Positions 11,082 to 21,650 are shown, counted from the stretch's first letter. The stretch is DNA of 64,000 nucleotides from Candolleomyces eurysporus (GCA_027579435.1 JANBPK010000748.1:124001-188000); one strand, 5' to 3'. The notes: generated by a model from the letters alone, not told the origin. A program made the numbers and translations.

Positions 11082-13171
11082 ATGTCCAGTCCATCGTACT
11101 TCACAAACGCCAACAACTTCGCTGTCAACAAACTCACCTTCAACAACTACAGCTCGGAAAGCGATGGTCAGTTAATCATTGTAATTCAGTTCACGCAATA
11201 AAGTGATATGTTCGTTATCAATTAGCGTTCCAATATCTTCATAAACACTCTGCTACGAGTGCTATGCACGACTCAGAAGAGCGGTACCCCCCACCCTTGT
11301 GCCACCCAGGTACCCGCGAAGTCGTCGTAGCCCGGATCGAGGGGTGGTACGGTCTCGAAATTCCCCCAAAGAAGAAGATTATGTGGGTTCACGCTCCCGC
11401 AGGCTACGGCAAGACTGCTGTTGCGGGGACGGTTGCGAAGAATTTGGATAGCCGTACACGCGTGAACTTCAACCCCGTAGGAGCAACATTTTTCTTCTGG
11501 AGAACTTCCCCAGAGCGCAACAGTCCTACGCGCTTCATCATCACTTTGGCGTATCAACTCGCCATGTCAATACCCGAGATCGCCCCTCACATGGAGGCCG
11601 CGGTGAAGAGAAATCCCATGGTCCTGAATAAAGCACTCGAAGTACAAGCGGTGAAACTCCTGATCGAGCCGTTCAAATCCCTCGGCAAGTTAGACGAGAT
11701 ACCTCATCGTCTAGTTATAGTTGACGGACTCGACGAGTGCATCAACTCGGATCAGGAGTCGCTCGTCCAGAAGCAGTACGCGGAGGACCAAGAACGCGCA
11801 CAGGCTCGCATCCTCGATCTCATTTACACCCTTCAGTCCCACCACCTTCCACTATGCTTTCTCATCCTCAGCAGGCCGGAACCGTGGATCGAGCGGCACA
11901 TCAGATCCAGGCTGTTTCAAGTCGTGACGGAAACCTTGGACCTTTACCAGGTCGGTGACCATCTAAAGGACGCTGAAAAATTCGTCAGAGTTGAGCTCTC
12001 TCGAATCGCAGAGAAAGTGGACCACCAGAATGAAGAAGGCTCAGACGATGAGTGGCCCTGCGAAGGTATAGTCCACCGGCTCTTGTCGAGGGTAGAAGGA
12101 CACATGCTCTACGCCACTACTATTATCCGACATATCGACGACCCATACGATGATCCGCGTCAACGACTACAAGATATTCTTAACAGCGGGCTCAGTTCTA
12201 CTCCGAACCTCGCTCAATCGACTCCATTTTGCTCCCTTCACGAGCTCTATCGCCAAATCTTACGGTCGTCCCCGCTATCAAATCGGGCTACCATGGTTGA
12301 GGTACTCGAGGAAATACTGGCAGCTAGATACCATTTCCCGACGGGAACTGGGATTACCCTCGCCCTGAAGATCCTCGATCGTATATCCGGCCGTGCTCCC
12401 GGCCGTGGAATTATTGTCATTCGACCCCTCCACGCGGTGATTCGCCTAGCAGACAGCGACACCGCCGTCGACGGCAACTTCTTTTACCATTCTTCTTTTG
12501 CCGAATTCCTGGAGAACGAACCTCGACTCTTACCCGACGTTACTATCGATGTTCAGAAGGGGGTTGGAAGAGTGTTGGCAGGATGTTTGAATTCTATATC
12601 CTCCATCACCATGGATAGCCGGGTTGACGAAGACTATCTTCTGTTTGCGTTGTCGTGGGGCTACTTTTGGCGGGAATGGATGCCCTCCGATAAAGCGGAA
12701 TTTTCATCGCAGCTTAGGGTGCTGCTTGCAGTTGACCTGGCGGCTTCCTTTTCTCAAGAAATCGATCTCAGCGCAAACCATCGACGGCTGTATCGACGAA
12801 GTTCCTTTGTCTGCACCAATGATTTATTTCATCCCACTGCGAACCTCATTGTTGATGGCAAGTCAGTTTCCAACATTGACGCGCCTCTAGCCGAAGATGC
12901 TGTGTCGCACCTAAGATCTGCAGTCGAAGGAGCCTTTCTGCACGTCCTGGCGCCAGAATATTTCAGGCACCACTGTCACGACGACTTTCTCGATACCATT
13001 TCTGGGTCTCTGGCCCATTATTTGGAGGAAATAGACAAATATGGCCCACACGAACACTCCGATGTCTACTGCGCTTTGGAAACACTTCGATTGGAGGAAG
13101 AGGAGCTTTACCTGGAACTGGAATCCTGGTTGCTAGTGTATTGGTGGGAGAAAAGTGTTCAGCAGCCATAG
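11082..13171 (+). CDS. NACHT-domain NLR-like NTPase, no C-terminal repeats
   Basis: Two exons, 11082-11166 and 11226-13171, join in frame to about 676 residues; an ATG three codons earlier (11073) is also possible. The short first exon has the YFTNANNF motif typical of fungal NLR N-termini, linked to the conserved MHDSEERYPPPLCHPGTR segment. The NACHT core has Walker A (HAPAGYGKTAV, about 11393) and Walker B (LVIVDGLDEC, about 11712), then LSRPEPWI (sensor) and a helical region ending in FFYHSSFAEFL. No WD40, ankyrin or TPR repeats follow; the C-terminus is acidic and Trp-rich. Such proteins are signal-transducing STAND NTPases thought to control programmed cell death and non-self recognition in fungi. 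It sits between copies A and C of the ISG12-like family on the same strand. Domain identification is strong; its partner is unknown. Confidence 0.85.
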
Positions 13172-13781
13172 TATCGTAGAACAGGCGCTATATGTATGAT
13201 TATGTGTCCAAACAGTACTAACCCGATACACGAATACCCTACGTACACCGAGAACAACCAAAGGAAGAGGACTGATCATTCATTCGTTGGCATGAGTTTC
13301 GGCAATGAATCCTTACAGAAACGGCGCTGGAACCCTCCAGGCTCCAGATCCGCTTCTGTCGTGGTCACAAAACGATCGTGCACGTCTGTTCATGCGAATT
13401 ACACGATATTTCGTGACATTTATTTTTTNATTTGGACCAGGACAATCAAGTGCAATACGTCACACTCCAGAAAAACGTGAGATGTAGCCAAGGCAGTTTG
13501 ACACTTCTCTTCCAGACAAGGGAGGTGAAACTCTCCCTCATCGTGGTCAGGCCCGAGCTTTTTGGGATATGCTATAGCCAGGCGAAAATCTCAACGACGA
13601 GCTCCGTCGAAAGAATTTTGAACGGACGCACTGGCAGGTGGTTCGGGCAAACAGCGATTGGTCATTGTACGAGCTTGGTCATTGCGCTTAGATATAGGCG
13701 CCTGAAAATTATGGGTGGCTTTGACGTTGTCCCTTGTCCAAACTCATGTGCCACAACATTTGAATACTCGTTCCCTTAAGT
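13172..13781. other. Intergenic with remnant of a repeated block
   Basis: Contains the segment at about 13495-13565, which recurs at 16722-16795, and an N after a T-run at 13429. The region just before 13782 should hold the lost 5' half of pseudogene B. Confidence 0.5.
13495..13565. repeat. Diverged direct repeat, copy 1 (with 16722-16795)
   Basis: About 70 bases shared with 16722-16795, including a TGACACTTC-TTCCAGA segment and GGTCAGGCCCGAGCTT. On the minus strand both copies keep an open frame (LGPDH, EG, KCQT conserved), so this may be the relic of a coding exon. It was probably carried along in the local duplications that made the ISG12-like array. Confidence 0.55.
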
Positions 13782-14171
13782 TTTGGATCGCATCAGTAGC
13801 AGTGGGACTTCTCATGGCCGTCCTCCTCCCTCCTGTTGTATAATGAACGTGATCGGCTTTACGCCCGGTGTTGCCGTGGGTGCGCTTGTTTTCTCTTCTA
13901 TGCCACTCAATCCGCTGAAAAATGTATTGAAGAGTCACTGGCAGCTCTCATTCAATCCATATTCTACGGCGCTTTTATAGGAAGGATGTTTCCATTTTTG
14001 CAAATGCTGGGTGCAACTGCGGCGTTGCCTGCAGTATTAGAGTTGATTGTCGGAAGAACGGCTGTTGGAGCAGCAATGGCGCTGCGAAAACTCTTGACCG
14101 AAAGCGATCTGAGTCACAGAGTAGCTGAGGCTCTTGCTCGCCTCAGGCTGATCATACTTGACCACTTGTGA
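13782..14171 (+). pseudogene. ISG12-like pseudogene, copy B (C-terminal half only)
   Basis: Starts abruptly inside the hydrophobic domain (FWIASVAVGLL) with no N-terminal helical domain upstream. After LLPPVV the sequence lacks several bases relative to the 18.0-19.2 kb gene and runs into a TAA. Downstream it resumes as GFTPGVAVG, a GT-AG intron at the family position, then SLAALIQSIFYG, LQMLGATAALP and an ending ALARLRLI shared with the 18.0-19.2 kb gene. The 3' flank also matches that gene's. Loss of the first exon and the internal deletion make function unlikely. Confidence 0.7.
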
Positions 14172-14938
14172 TTAAATATTCGAAATTTCAATTTCATGGC
14201 TTCATCCGTTTTTCATTTCATCTCAGGCATGATACTCTCAGTAATTAAGAATCGTTATTATATAATCGGGGCTGCTAGCTATATAGTGTAGACCCATCGA
14301 CGATACGCAACCTTCGTCTGCTAATGATGCTCGTTGAATTATCCTATTACCTGTGGCGAGTGGGTGATGCTGCGCACGGCGCATTTTGCCGTCCCCAAGC
14401 CTGCCTCTCCATCTCAACTTACACTCGCGTCATTACTACTTCACTCGTCCCAGAATTGACAAGGTCCAAGACTTCTCGTTTCTGAAGCCTCTCCCTATCC
14501 CAGGCTGCAGCCCGTTTCTTCCTGAGCTTACATTCTTTGGAAAGACGTTGCGAAATTAGCGGCTCCGATTTCCGTGGCCTGTGCGAGGAGGATTCTGCTA
14601 AACGCCGGAAAGTCGATTAATTCGAGAATCTACACATGTACGCAGCAGGCCCAGTTTTAGAATAATTTGACAGCCCCATTGAGCGTAATAGCCGCAATAC
14701 AGTCTCCGGAAGATGACCGAGGATGAATCGATGACGATCAAGCGCCCGGCGCTGCCATTTTCCATTTTGGCGAGCTCTGCATATCGCGAGCTTTTCTACC
14801 GTGACCACACGTTCGAGTCAAACACATCTTGGAAGCCTATTTTCAGCCCATCTCCAGCTAGTCACATTCCTTTCTTTCTTTTATCGTCTGTGATTGATAA
14901 ATAGAAGTGAGTTGGGCTTTTGAAGCTTCGATTATGGC
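14172..14938. repeat. 3'-flank repeat shared with 19170-19810
   Basis: Downstream DNA of pseudogene B resembles downstream DNA of the 18.0-19.2 kb gene in the same order: ATTCGAAATTT blocks, an ATCTACACAT-ACGCAGCAG segment (14628 and 19589), AATAGCCGCAA, and a CTTGGAA-CCT-TTTTC-GCCCAT segment before CACATTCCTTTC. These define one duplication unit of gene plus about 700 bases of flank. A shorter, more decayed version lies at 16985-17065. Confidence 0.65.
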
Positions 14939-15084
14939 TTTAGCTTTGCGGCATCTCGGGGAGAAGCATCTCCACTGAAAAACGTGGAAGACCTCATCCG
15001 ATTGCGGATTAAGCACCTTTCATCTGTATAAAGACACTCTCATTAACCTTTAGGCCACCTCTATCTTCACTCGACCTCACTCCC
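14939..15084 (+). promoter_or_regulatory. Conserved promoter block of ISG12-like copy C
   Basis: Matches the copy A promoter: TTTAGCTTTGCGGCATCTCGG split over 14939-14959, CTCATCCGATTGCGG near 14993, and a TATA box (TATAAAG near 15027) about 57 bases before the ATG. A pyrimidine-rich leader precedes the start codon. Confidence 0.6.
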
Positions 15085-15847
15085 ATGGCTACCCCAGCTG
15101 ATCACTTCTCGCCTGAAGTCCTCAAGCAACGTCTCTATAATTGGTCTTTGTCGACGTCCCGCTATACCCTCTACAAGGGGTTACCTGAGAAGCTGGGAGG
15201 ATGGCTCATCATTGTAGAACGGGCTTGCAGAGAATCCGGTGTTCCACTCACGCAGCGCACAGAGGCTGCCTTACTGCTCATTGTCGGGGAACTTGCTGAT
15301 GTTATGCAAGTTCGCCAACAAACATACCTGGAAAAGACGGGGGAACCTTATTGGGGTTGGCAGGACTTCAAGCAGGATCTTCGTAAAGTCGTCGGAGAGG
15401 CGAAAAGAGGTGATGCGCCTCCCATCATTTAAGGCACACTTACCCAGGCTGATATCTTCTGTACTCATTGCCAGGGTCGTCCTTCAAGTACTGGCTCGCA
15501 TCAGCAGCAGTGGGACTCATTATCGCGGGATCCATCGTCCTCATTCCTGCGGTTGGGATCCTTATCCTCAACGCAGTAGGTTTCACGGCCGGAGGTGTTG
15601 CTGCGGGTGCGCTCTTTCACCCCACAAATCTCGTTTTGTGTCCGCTGAAAACTGTTCAGGCTCGCTGGCAGCTCTTATTCAGGCCGTTTTCTTCGGCGCC
15701 TCTACAGGAGGTATTTTCTCCATATTACAGATGCTGGGCGCAACCGTGGCATTACCTGCAGCGTTGGAATTAATTCTTGGAGGCGCGGCTACTGGAATAG
15801 GGCTGGCGATGTTGCGAAGATTAATTGGCCGCGATCCTGAGGAGTAG
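15085..15847 (+). CDS. ISG12/IFI6-like membrane protein with N-terminal helical domain, copy C
   Basis: Exons 15085-15409, 15475-15606 and 15660-15847 join to about 214 residues with both introns in phase 1. The N-terminal domain has LGGWLIIVERACRESG, TQRTEAALLLI and YWGWQDFKQDL. The second exon carries two hydrophobic stretches around LIIAGSIVLIPAVG and GFTAGGVAAG. The third gives SLAALIQAVFFG, GGIFSILQMLGAT and a short basic-acidic tail RRLIGRDPEE. The intron inside GVAAG-S makes this the cleanest match to the ISG12 signature (GFT, G, AAGS, AA, QS, GG, LQ, GA). Retaining the first intron adds seven residues and a stop. This is the best-preserved single-domain copy. Confidence 0.72.
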
Positions 15848-16035
15848 TAGCCTAGTCGTATTCACCAAATCAGGATGGCCACTTACGAATAGTGTATTAA
15901 GACAGTCCTCCGTAGCACGAACTATTCTCCCTTTCCTGATATAAATCGCCTGAGACACGCGCGCTTGCTTTCGCGTGAGCCACCGAGTTAAACGAGATTT
16001 CGCGATTCCCAAATTCAATGCAAATTCTATGATAT

Positions 16036-16284
16036 TCAGCACTTTGGTACAAAGAGAGGGAGGACGTCCACTGTGACCTCAATGTCGACGTCATCAGTGC
16101 CAAAGGTCACCGTCGCTGCATCAAACCTCGGACTGAAAGCCAAAGACTTAAATGGAACGACCTGCACTCCTCCATGAAATTCTCCCACCTGACCCATCGC
16201 CGTCCAGAGCCAAATATCGTGGAAGGCATTCCGAAAAGTAGTGGCCAAGTCACTGCCTTTGATTTGAACCGCGACATTCCGCAT
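16036..16284 (-). CDS. Possible small protein or terminal exon, unknown
   Basis: Minus-strand frame of 82 codons from an ATG at 16284. Protein-like composition: MRNVAVQIKGSDL, a Trp-containing HDIWLWTAMGQVGEFHGG segment and an alternating hydrophobic-acidic end. The open frame continues upstream of the ATG (IPPGYFRATFALAE) until a stop near 16340, so the ATG may be internal to an exon. I recognise no family. It may be chance. Confidence 0.25.
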   Translation of the reverse strand: MRNVAVQIKGSDLATTFRNAFHDIWLWTAMGQVGEFHGGVQVVPFKSLAFSPRFDAATVTFGTDDVDIEVTVDVLPLFVPKC

Positions 16285-16721
16285 CCCCGGGACTAATGTC
16301 TCAGCGAGCGCAAAAGTAGCTCGAAAGTAACCAGGAGGGATTCAGGAGAGTGTTGAAGGTTAGCTAGTTTTAATCTCTTCCCTTCGGAGAGTCTGAGGTC
16401 CCACGAGAAGTAAAGGTCCCTGTATATAACTTAACATAGTGTGCCGGCGGCCCTTTCAAGCGGAGAGCGACATAGCGAAGTATCATCTCCATCTTGACGA
16501 TCCTCTTAAATCTACCAGAGTTGGACAAGTAGTAGGGGTGGATTCAGAAGTATGTGATCGATAGTTATGACGGTCGAGATAGAGTTTTGAAAGCATAGCA
16601 AACTCTCCTTCGCGATTGCACATTTCGGGTTCCAAATAGACGCTATTTCAGAGTTTAAAACCGCTGGGTGCAATGTGTCGTCAACCAAGAGGAACCAGAG
16701 AAACATAATATATCTCCAAGA

Positions 16722-16795
16722 CAGTCTGACACTTCCCTTCCAGATAATGGAGGTAAAACTTGCCCTCATGGTGGTCAGGCCCGAGCTTCTTGGGA
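16722..16795. repeat. Diverged direct repeat, copy 2 (with 13495-13565)
   Basis: See 13495-13565. In this copy the minus-strand frame extends to a 90-codon open frame (16953-16681), which keeps the idea of a relic coding exon alive. No family is recognised. Confidence 0.5.
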
Positions 16796-17956
16796 TGCTC
16801 GACGGGGAAGCGAGAGAACGAGCTCCTATGGAAGTGCTTTGAAAGGACACGGGTGGATGCAGGAGGATGTACGATTTTTGGAATGGCCAAGTCTTCAGCT
16901 ACACACGAGCGCGGTAGCGACAGTCTTTGGGATAATTTGACAGCCTTGAACATAACACAGGACGGCCCAGCTAAATGTTGCCATTTTTGGAGAATTCGGC
17001 ATCGCGAGCTTTTTGAAACCTATTTGCAGTCCATCCCTCCAACTACTCGCATCCAGATCATGGGCTCTCACCGGCACCACTGGCACGTTCGTTAGGCGCC
17101 GGCCAAGCATTGAGGAAGTCAAAGATGCCTTCCTTTTAAACGCCTCTCTCGCTCCAAGGTGATGGCGTAAATGGGCATGGTGGGGAAAAATCTACCCAGG
17201 GTTCTCGAAAAAGTTCCATCCCGAGCCGGCCTCCCAGAGCGTTACGATATGTAAAAGCCTCGTGCTAGGAGATATACTGTGGCCAATCTAGGTTTAACTG
17301 CGGAGGTTTCTCGATATACCCCTTTCCTCATCTCTCGACTGTTGTACGAGCCATTCCGTTCAACAGGGAAAGCGACTACGCTCATCGATGGAGGTTGAGG
17401 ACGATCTACAGCCACCTATGGAACGTGTTCACGAGTCTGTTTCTTAAACGTAGTTCTGTCGATTGGCTTTATCCATTCAATCGGATGGGTCACTGGACCT
17501 TTATGCCGCACGACGAGCCGTACCATATGATAACAAGCTGGCTGCCTGACTGCACAAACACTGCTAGATTGTCGGCTAGCCGACACGAGCCCAATAACCA
17601 TCCCTCAATTGCGTAAAATACAGTTCAAAATGACATACAGTCTGCTCTCAATTAGGGCAAAATGTGCTCTGTGGGTCCCAAGTGGGTGCTCTACACATGG
17701 TGCAATGGGGCTTCGATCTTCCCCTATTGTGACGCATGGTCTGATCGTGGCGTGCGTGCTGACTCGGTGAAACTCGAATGGCCATTTAAACTCGAGGGCA
17801 ATAAGAATTTGCGCCTAGGGCACCACCCACACATCCCAGCCTCATTCACCATCCCCGAAATTCCATCGTTAAGCTGCTGCTTCCGATGGCGGGTATAGGT
17901 GAGTCGCGGATGTTTGGTTTGAACCATCTAGAGGCTAACATTCCCGGACTGGCCTG

Positions 17957-19169
17957 ATGGAAGAGAGACGACTGCATAGGGAGCTGTTGCTCTACGTTAA
18001 TGCCAACTCCATCGATCTGGCGCTGAATGAGCGGTCGCTCCAGGATTTGACTCAGTGGTTCTCTCGCATCGAGGGAGCGTGCCGGGCGTGTAATTTCCTG
18101 GACGGTCACTACGCGGAGGTAGCACTCCTTTTTATCGAATCGGAGGACCTGGCCGAGGCGATGCAAGAGAGGAGGCAGCAATACCTGGACCGCACAGCAC
18201 ACACATATTGGATTTGGGAAGACTTCAAAGAAGAAATTCGCAGAGCTACTCAAGAGACAGACAATCATCGTGAGTATTAGCGTATATGCGATCACTGACT
18301 TGTCTTGACATCTAACCATTACGATAGCACCCCCCAACACCACCGTAGCCACGGCTCCTCCATCTGATCACTTCTCGCCTGACGATCTCCAGCAACGTAT
18401 TTACAACTGGACCTTAAGGTCGGGCCTCTATCCGCTTTTTAAAGGGCGCTCCCAGGATTTAGGAAGATGGTTTCTCATTGTGGAGCGGGCCTGCAGAGAG
18501 TCTGGTATCCCACCTACTCAGCGTACAGAGGCGGCCTTACTCCTGATATTTGGGGAAATTGACCTTGCCGAGGCCATGCGAGCGCGTCAACAGGTATATT
18601 TGCAAAGGACGGGAGAGGCTTATTGGAGCTGGCAAGATTTCAAGCAGGACATTCGCGACGTTGTCGCTGAAGCAGAGCGAAGTAATGAGCTTCCCATCTT
18701 GTAGGAAAAAAAACCTTCTTACTGATTCTCTACTCGTTGCCTGCCAGGGGCGTCCCTCAATTTTTGGGTCGCATCGGCAGCAAAGGGGCTTCTCATCGCG
18801 GGAGCGATCGTCCTCATCCCTCCTGTTGGAACCCTTCTTCTCAACGCAGTCGGCTTCACACAGGCAGGTGTTACTATGGGTGCGCTTCTTTTCTCCCCCG
18901 TGTCACTCAATCCACTGAAATCCGTATTAAAGGGTCGCTGGCAGCTGCCATTCAATCCATTTTCTACGGCGGTTCTACGGGAGGGATTTTCTCCTTTTTT
19001 NCAAATGCTGGGTGCAACCGCGGTGTTGCCCGGAGCGTTGGAGTTGATTCTCGGAGGAACGGCTGTTGGATTAGGAGTGATGCTGCAAAGACTCTTGGCC
19101 AACGGAGATATAAGTCATACATTAGCTCAGAGTCTTGCCCGCCTCCGGCTGATAACTAACTCTGGGTGA
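17957..19169 (+). CDS. ISG12/IFI6-like membrane protein with two tandem N-terminal helical domains
   Basis: Exons 17957-18269, 18328-18681, 18748-18879 and 18933-19169 join to about 344 residues once the N at 19001 is dropped. The total is then divisible by three. Exon 1 encodes a diverged helical domain (LTQWFSRIEGACRACN, LAEAMQERRQQYLDRT, YWIWEDFKEEI). Exon 2 encodes a second, closer to copies A and C (LGRWFLIVERACRESG, YWSWQDFKQDI). Exons 3-4 encode the hydrophobic half: GLLIAGAIVLIPPVG, GFTQAGVTMG, SLAAAIQSIFYGGSTGG, LQMLGATAVLP, ending ALARLRL-like. The first intron (GTGAGT...ATAG) joins the domains in phase 1. Read separately, exons 1 and 2 look like two genes, but splicing phases agree. 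The start could lie upstream. It shares its 3' flank with pseudogene B. Confidence 0.62.
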
Positions 19170-19887
19170 CCGCTTGTGACTGCATATTCGAAATTTTAAT
19201 CTCATCATCGGCTTCATCTATTCCTCATTTCATCTTAGGCCCACTGACTATAGTCACTGAGCAACGTTAGCGATCCGGCGCATTGTTCGGCCAGCAGCCT
19301 CAAGAGCCACATTGTTCACGTCTTGCATCCCCGGGGGCCATACTTACCATGGTGACATTTCGGCTTATTTTTATGAGTTACCGACCGCAACTTAGAGTCA
19401 TTATGAAATCGTTGGAGCTGCCAGCTAACAATGCTCGCTGAATTGATGTGAAGTTATGACACGGAACGACCCTTAAGTTGGATTTCGACGAAGAATTCTT
19501 TGAGACTCAGCCGTGGTGCAAATTGTTGGATGAGATGTAAATAATGGATTGAGGAACGATTCTACTAAACACCAGGATGTTTCGAGGATCTACACATACG
19601 CAGCAGGGACAGTTGACAGCTCCATTGAGTATAATAGCCGCAAGACAGTGTCGGGACGATGACGATCTCGGTGATGCCAGCTCGGCATCTCGCGAACATG
19701 TCTTTTTCAGGCACGACGGGCGACCACACGTCAAACACCTCTTGGAAACCTCTTTTCGGCCCATTTCCAACTACTCACATTCCTTTCCTTCTTTTGTAGT
19801 CTGTGGTTGTGAATTAGAAGTAATTTTGGCCCCCTCTTTTTATTCCGCCAACACGCTGATTTGTTTCTTCTAGTTACGACCGCGTCA
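19170..19887. repeat. 3'-flank repeat shared with 14172-14938
   Basis: Companion of the repeat downstream of pseudogene B; homology fades near 19810. In the 14 kb copy the repeat is followed by the promoter of copy C. Here it is followed by unrelated DNA, so the array ends at this point. Confidence 0.6.
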
Positions 19888-21650
19888 ATGAATTCCGGGC
19901 AGAGCCCGCACTCGCCTTCCGTTAATCGTAGACACAAGGAAAGAGGGTGAGGCTACAATCCATTGTAACGCATTCTATCCAACCCTAACATTGCTCCTAC
20001 GTTGCAGACTATCTCGCCGGGCAGACGACTGTGAGCCCGCAGACCCCGCCAACACCGTCACCGACCGGCTGAACAATGCCCTCCGCAATGGCGGGGCTGG
20101 CTACACCCTGAGACTCTGTCCCAACCAACGATATTTCATCCAAGCACCCATATTGTTCACGCAGCCAAACCAAGAGATTAGCACGGTTGGGTACCCGAAG
20201 GGAGATGAGCGGGCAATGTTGGTCGTATCAGGGCCTGTCGCCGACGGAAAGGGGCACACTGTTGCTATCGACGGGACGTGCAACGACTGCGATGGTGTGA
20301 AGCTCAGGAATATCCAGGTGCGTGTGTATTTCGAAAAAAAACGCGAGTGTTCTGGTGCTCACCGGCGTTCCAGATTGACGGTACTCGAGGGGACGCCTCG
20401 CCGACCGACGGGGGCCGGGAACATCGAAATGGGCGGAGACAACTCTAACCAGCTCATCGAATACGTGCGGTCGTTCAACCCGCGCTCATGGACGTGCCTG
20501 CACATTGCCGAGGGTCCCCTAACGTGCAACAATGTAGTTGTGCAGAACAACGACCTTGGCCCGTGCGGTGTTGATACATTCCAGCAGTGGGCAGATGGGA
20601 TCAGCATCGCGTGCAGGAACAGTGTCGTGCGGGATAACATGATTGAGGGCGCGACGGACGGCGGGATTGTCGTGTTTGGCTCGCCCGGGACGCTCATCGA
20701 GAACAATACGATTTGGGTGCTCAACGTGCGTCTTTCTCCCTCCTCCCCCGTTTCCTTGTGACCTTGTTCTAAATTTATCTTTATCTTTCTATTCTTATCT
20801 CGTCCGGTACGGTGCCCTCGCCGGATAACAGCAAACCCTCTTGGGCGGTATCAACCTCGTCGACTACAACCCCTTCAGCGGCGACTACACCAACACCGTC
20901 GTCCGCAACAACGTCATTCTCGGCGGGTTCGCCAACGACGGGCAGACAGCCTCCGACACCCGCGGTTCCAACTATGAGAGCGCCATCATCAAGATCGGGA
21001 TTGCTATAGGCCCACGGACGTGGTTCGGCGACCGGTTTGGCCAGAACCGCAACCGCGGCGGTGTCGTGCAGAATAACCAGCTCGGCGGAGCGTTCAGCTA
21101 CGGTATCGCCGTCACCTCTGCTGATGATTTCACGATTACGGGCAACACTTTGGTGGCGAATACGACTTTTATTGGGGCGAAGGGACCGAATTGCTCTGAT
21201 ACTGACCACGTGCCGACGCCTGGTCCGTGGATTGTGGATTGGGCGACGGTGGGGACGGATATGAATGCGGGGAGCGGGAAGATGCAGGGTGATTTTGTGG
21301 GCATATCGGATGGGGATAGTTTGACTTGTGTGTTGCCACCGAATGGTGGGGATTTCTGGCCGTTTGGCTCGAACCCCTCGAACTCGAGCAGCAGCAGCGG
21401 CTCTGGCAGCGGTAGTGGGTCAAACAGTGGGAACAGCGGGGGTGGTGGTGGTGGTGGTGGTGGTGGTGGAGGTGGTAAAGGTGGGAATGCAGCGGGTATT
21501 GGCGTTGGCGTTGTCGTTGCTCTTTTGGCCGTTGGGGTCATTGGATTCTTTGGAAGACGGTGGTGGATGAAGAAGCAGGAGGATAAAGCGCATTATAATG
21601 CGGCGAGAGAGATGGCCCAGAGGTCGGGGTATACGCAGAGGCTTGAGTGA
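19888..21650 (+). CDS. Right-handed parallel beta-helix (pectin-lyase-fold) protein with C-terminal membrane anchor
   Basis: A proposed first exon 19888-19946 joins in frame to 20008-20317. Later exons are 20374-20725 and 20832-21650. The body has spaced strand repeats typical of a parallel beta-helix: IEYVRSFNPRSWTCLHIAEG, NNVVVQNNDLG, NSVVRDNMIEG, GTLIENNTIW, NTVVRNNVILGG and FTITGNTLVANT. The C-terminus has a Ser-rich linker, a poly-Gly run encoded by GGT repeats (about 21438-21476), one membrane helix (GVGVVVALLAVGVIGFF) and a basic tail RRWWMKK. No catalytic residues can be assigned. A +1 shift is needed at the G-run 20410-20414: after the 20318-20373 intron the expected IDGTRGDASPTDGG leads into NIEMGGD only if one base is dropped. 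No clear signal peptide is seen in the proposed first exon, so the true start is uncertain. Confidence 0.65.

Larger units (their letters stand above)
15848..17956. other. Intergenic with ghost of a further duplication unit
   Basis: Holds the repeat at 16722-16795 and a decayed version of the 3'-flank repeat at about 16985-17065 (CGGCATCGCGAGCTTTT, CCATC-CTCCAACTACTC). No ISG12-like coding sequence survives between them. A minus-strand open frame at 16036-16284 is listed separately. The rest has nothing I can name. Confidence 0.5.

Noticed and set aside
10781..11206. Overlapping open frames of 120-150 codons on both strands upstream of the NACHT gene
   Set aside because: They overlap each other in several frames, have Ser/Arg-rich low-complexity composition, and only the last part of one frame (from 11073) belongs to a real exon.
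19308..19340. Possible match to the minus-strand frame near 16280 (shared GCATCCCCGGG)
   Set aside because: Only about 11 bases match and the reading frames diverge at once.
21098..21541. Minus-strand proline-rich frame
   Set aside because: Antisense of the glycine-repeat linker of the beta-helix protein.
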